A stretch of DNA of 64,000 nucleotides from Opitutia bacterium (GTDB taxonomy: Bacteria; Verrucomicrobiota; Verrucomicrobiia; Opitutales; Seribacteraceae), in contig PBLJ01000048.1 in NCBI GenBank assembly GCA_002721705.1, forward strand, positions 1 to 64,000, in the 5' to 3' direction. Below the pieces are notes generated by a model. That model ran no database searches. It had not been told where the DNA came from and saw only the letters and a list, made by a program, of their open reading frames with translations. This document shows, in pieces, positions 63,393 through 64,000 of this stretch (the stretch's first letter is position 1; each line of letters opens with the position of its first letter). Both the position numbers and the translations under genes were made by a program.

Positions 63393-64000
63393 ATGAAATG
63401 GCTTCTTGCTCCCTTCGCCGCCGGCCTCGCCCTGATAGTAAACCTTCATGGCCTTGACGACGCCCCCTGCCGCGACCAGCTCTCCGCTACGGAAACATTG
63501 AACAACGACGAGCCTCTGGACGCTTGCCAAGCGCCACCCGAGGCTTCCTTGGCCAAAAAGATCGGGCAAATCCAAATCCCGGGCGTGAATTTCTTCGATA
63601 CCCCCCTTTCCAAAGTACTCTCCACCCTGAGCGCTTACTCCCGCCTGCAAGACCCGACCGAGCCCAACCCCGCCGCCAAGGGAGTCACGATCATTATCAT
63701 GCCGCAAGGCGCCCCCGAGCCAAAAGTCACCATTCAGCTCAATAAAATGAGCCTCGGGCGAATGCTCGATTTCATCACCGAGATGGTGAACTGGGAATAC
63801 GAGGTAAGAGGGAACGCGGTCGTGGTCCACCCCCCTCAGCGAAAGGTGGAAGGAAAGGCCGGAAATTTGGTGACCCGTTTCTTCGAGTTGTCCCAAGGCA
63901 TGATCCAAAGAATGACTGGCGGACGCCCTGCAGGCCCTCGCCCGGGGACTGCTCCAGACCCATTTGGAGGTGGCAAAGCCGCCGCTCCCAACGACCAAGC
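63393..64000 (+). CDS. STN/secretin-N-like exported protein, N-terminal part (runs off the window)
   Basis: The frame opens with ATG 63393 and runs to the window end, giving at least 202 residues. The signal peptide is MKWLLAPFAAGLALIVN. A domain typical of secretin/TonB short N-terminal (STN) modules follows: IPGVNFFDTPLSKVLSTLSA, KGVTIIIMPQGAPEPKVTIQ, MSLGRMLDFITEMVNWEYEV. After about residue 165 it becomes Gly/Pro-rich (GGRPAGPRPGTAPDP). A verrucomicrobial secretin-like outer-membrane protein is probable, but the decisive C-terminus lies outside the window. Confidence 0.75.
   Translation, partial: MKWLLAPFAAGLALIVNLHGLDDAPCRDQLSATETLNNDEPLDACQAPPEASLAKKIGQIQIPGVNFFDTPLSKVLSTLSAYSRLQDPTEPNPAAKGVTIIIMPQGAPEPKVTIQLNKMSLGRMLDFITEMVNWEYEVRGNAVVVHPPQRKVEGKAGNLVTRFFELSQGMIQRMTGGRPAGPRPGTAPDPFGGGKAAAPNDQ

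Overview
The window looks like a chromosomal segment of a Gram-negative member of the Verrucomicrobiota, probably near Opitutae/Puniceicoccales. This is an inference from gene content, not a database match. The supporting content is: a TonB/ExbB/ExbD energy-transduction operon; a Tat-exported Gfo/Idh/MocA oxidoreductase; GYF_2-domain proteins, two of them fused to TIR domains; a secretin-type STN-domain protein; and a LamG-like secreted protein. GatCAB, menaquinone-type UbiE, HU and a Bacteroidetes-like dihydroorotase fit the same picture. Genes are dense on both strands with little spacing. No phage, insertion sequence, integron, rRNA or CRISPR array was seen.

Left part (1-12.4 kb): an accessory-looking region. 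It holds the start of a secreted protein, a small basic secreted repeat protein, an M29-like aminopeptidase homologue, a wrecked VIT1/CCC1 metal-transporter gene (several frameshifts), a nuclease-fold protein without its catalytic residues, a highly acidic 40-residue-repeat protein, an orphan protein, a MORN-type lipoprotein, a SixA-like phosphatase and a LOG-family hydrolase. It ends with a probable gamma-glutamyl cycle pair: gamma-glutamylcyclotransferase followed by 5-oxoprolinase.

Middle (12.6-30.3 kb): core translation and RNA genes. rpsO-pnp comes first; the PNPase has two S1 domains and an acidic tail. Then come surE, rpmI-rplT-pheS-pheT, and gatC-gatA-gatB in one direction. A tightly overlapping seven-gene TonB2-type operon follows (DUF3450, TtpC-like ExbB, ExbB, two ExbD, TonB, TPR).

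30.3-48 kb: a PDZ-domain remnant, a Gfo/Idh/MocA oxidoreductase, a DUF255 thioredoxin-like protein, ubiE, a ClpX-like AAA+ ATPase without the zinc-binding domain, HU, hisS, a metallophosphoesterase, aat, an HExxH peptidase-like protein, rhomboid, valS, a DUF721/DciA protein, tRNA-Phe(GAA) and an SLC13-type transporter with TrkA_C domains.

Right part (48-64 kb): the best candidate for an undescribed system. A three-gene operon encodes a small membrane protein and two paralogous GYF_2-TIR-transmembrane proteins. Both keep the glutamate expected of a TIR NADase, but their C-terminal domains are unrelated to each other. After it come rhamnulokinase, a second MORN lipoprotein, an MDR-family reductase, an M3 oligopeptidase, a PfkB kinase, proA, a rhodanese-DUF2892 protein, dihydroorotase, a tail-anchored GYF_2 protein and the start of an STN/secretin-like protein.
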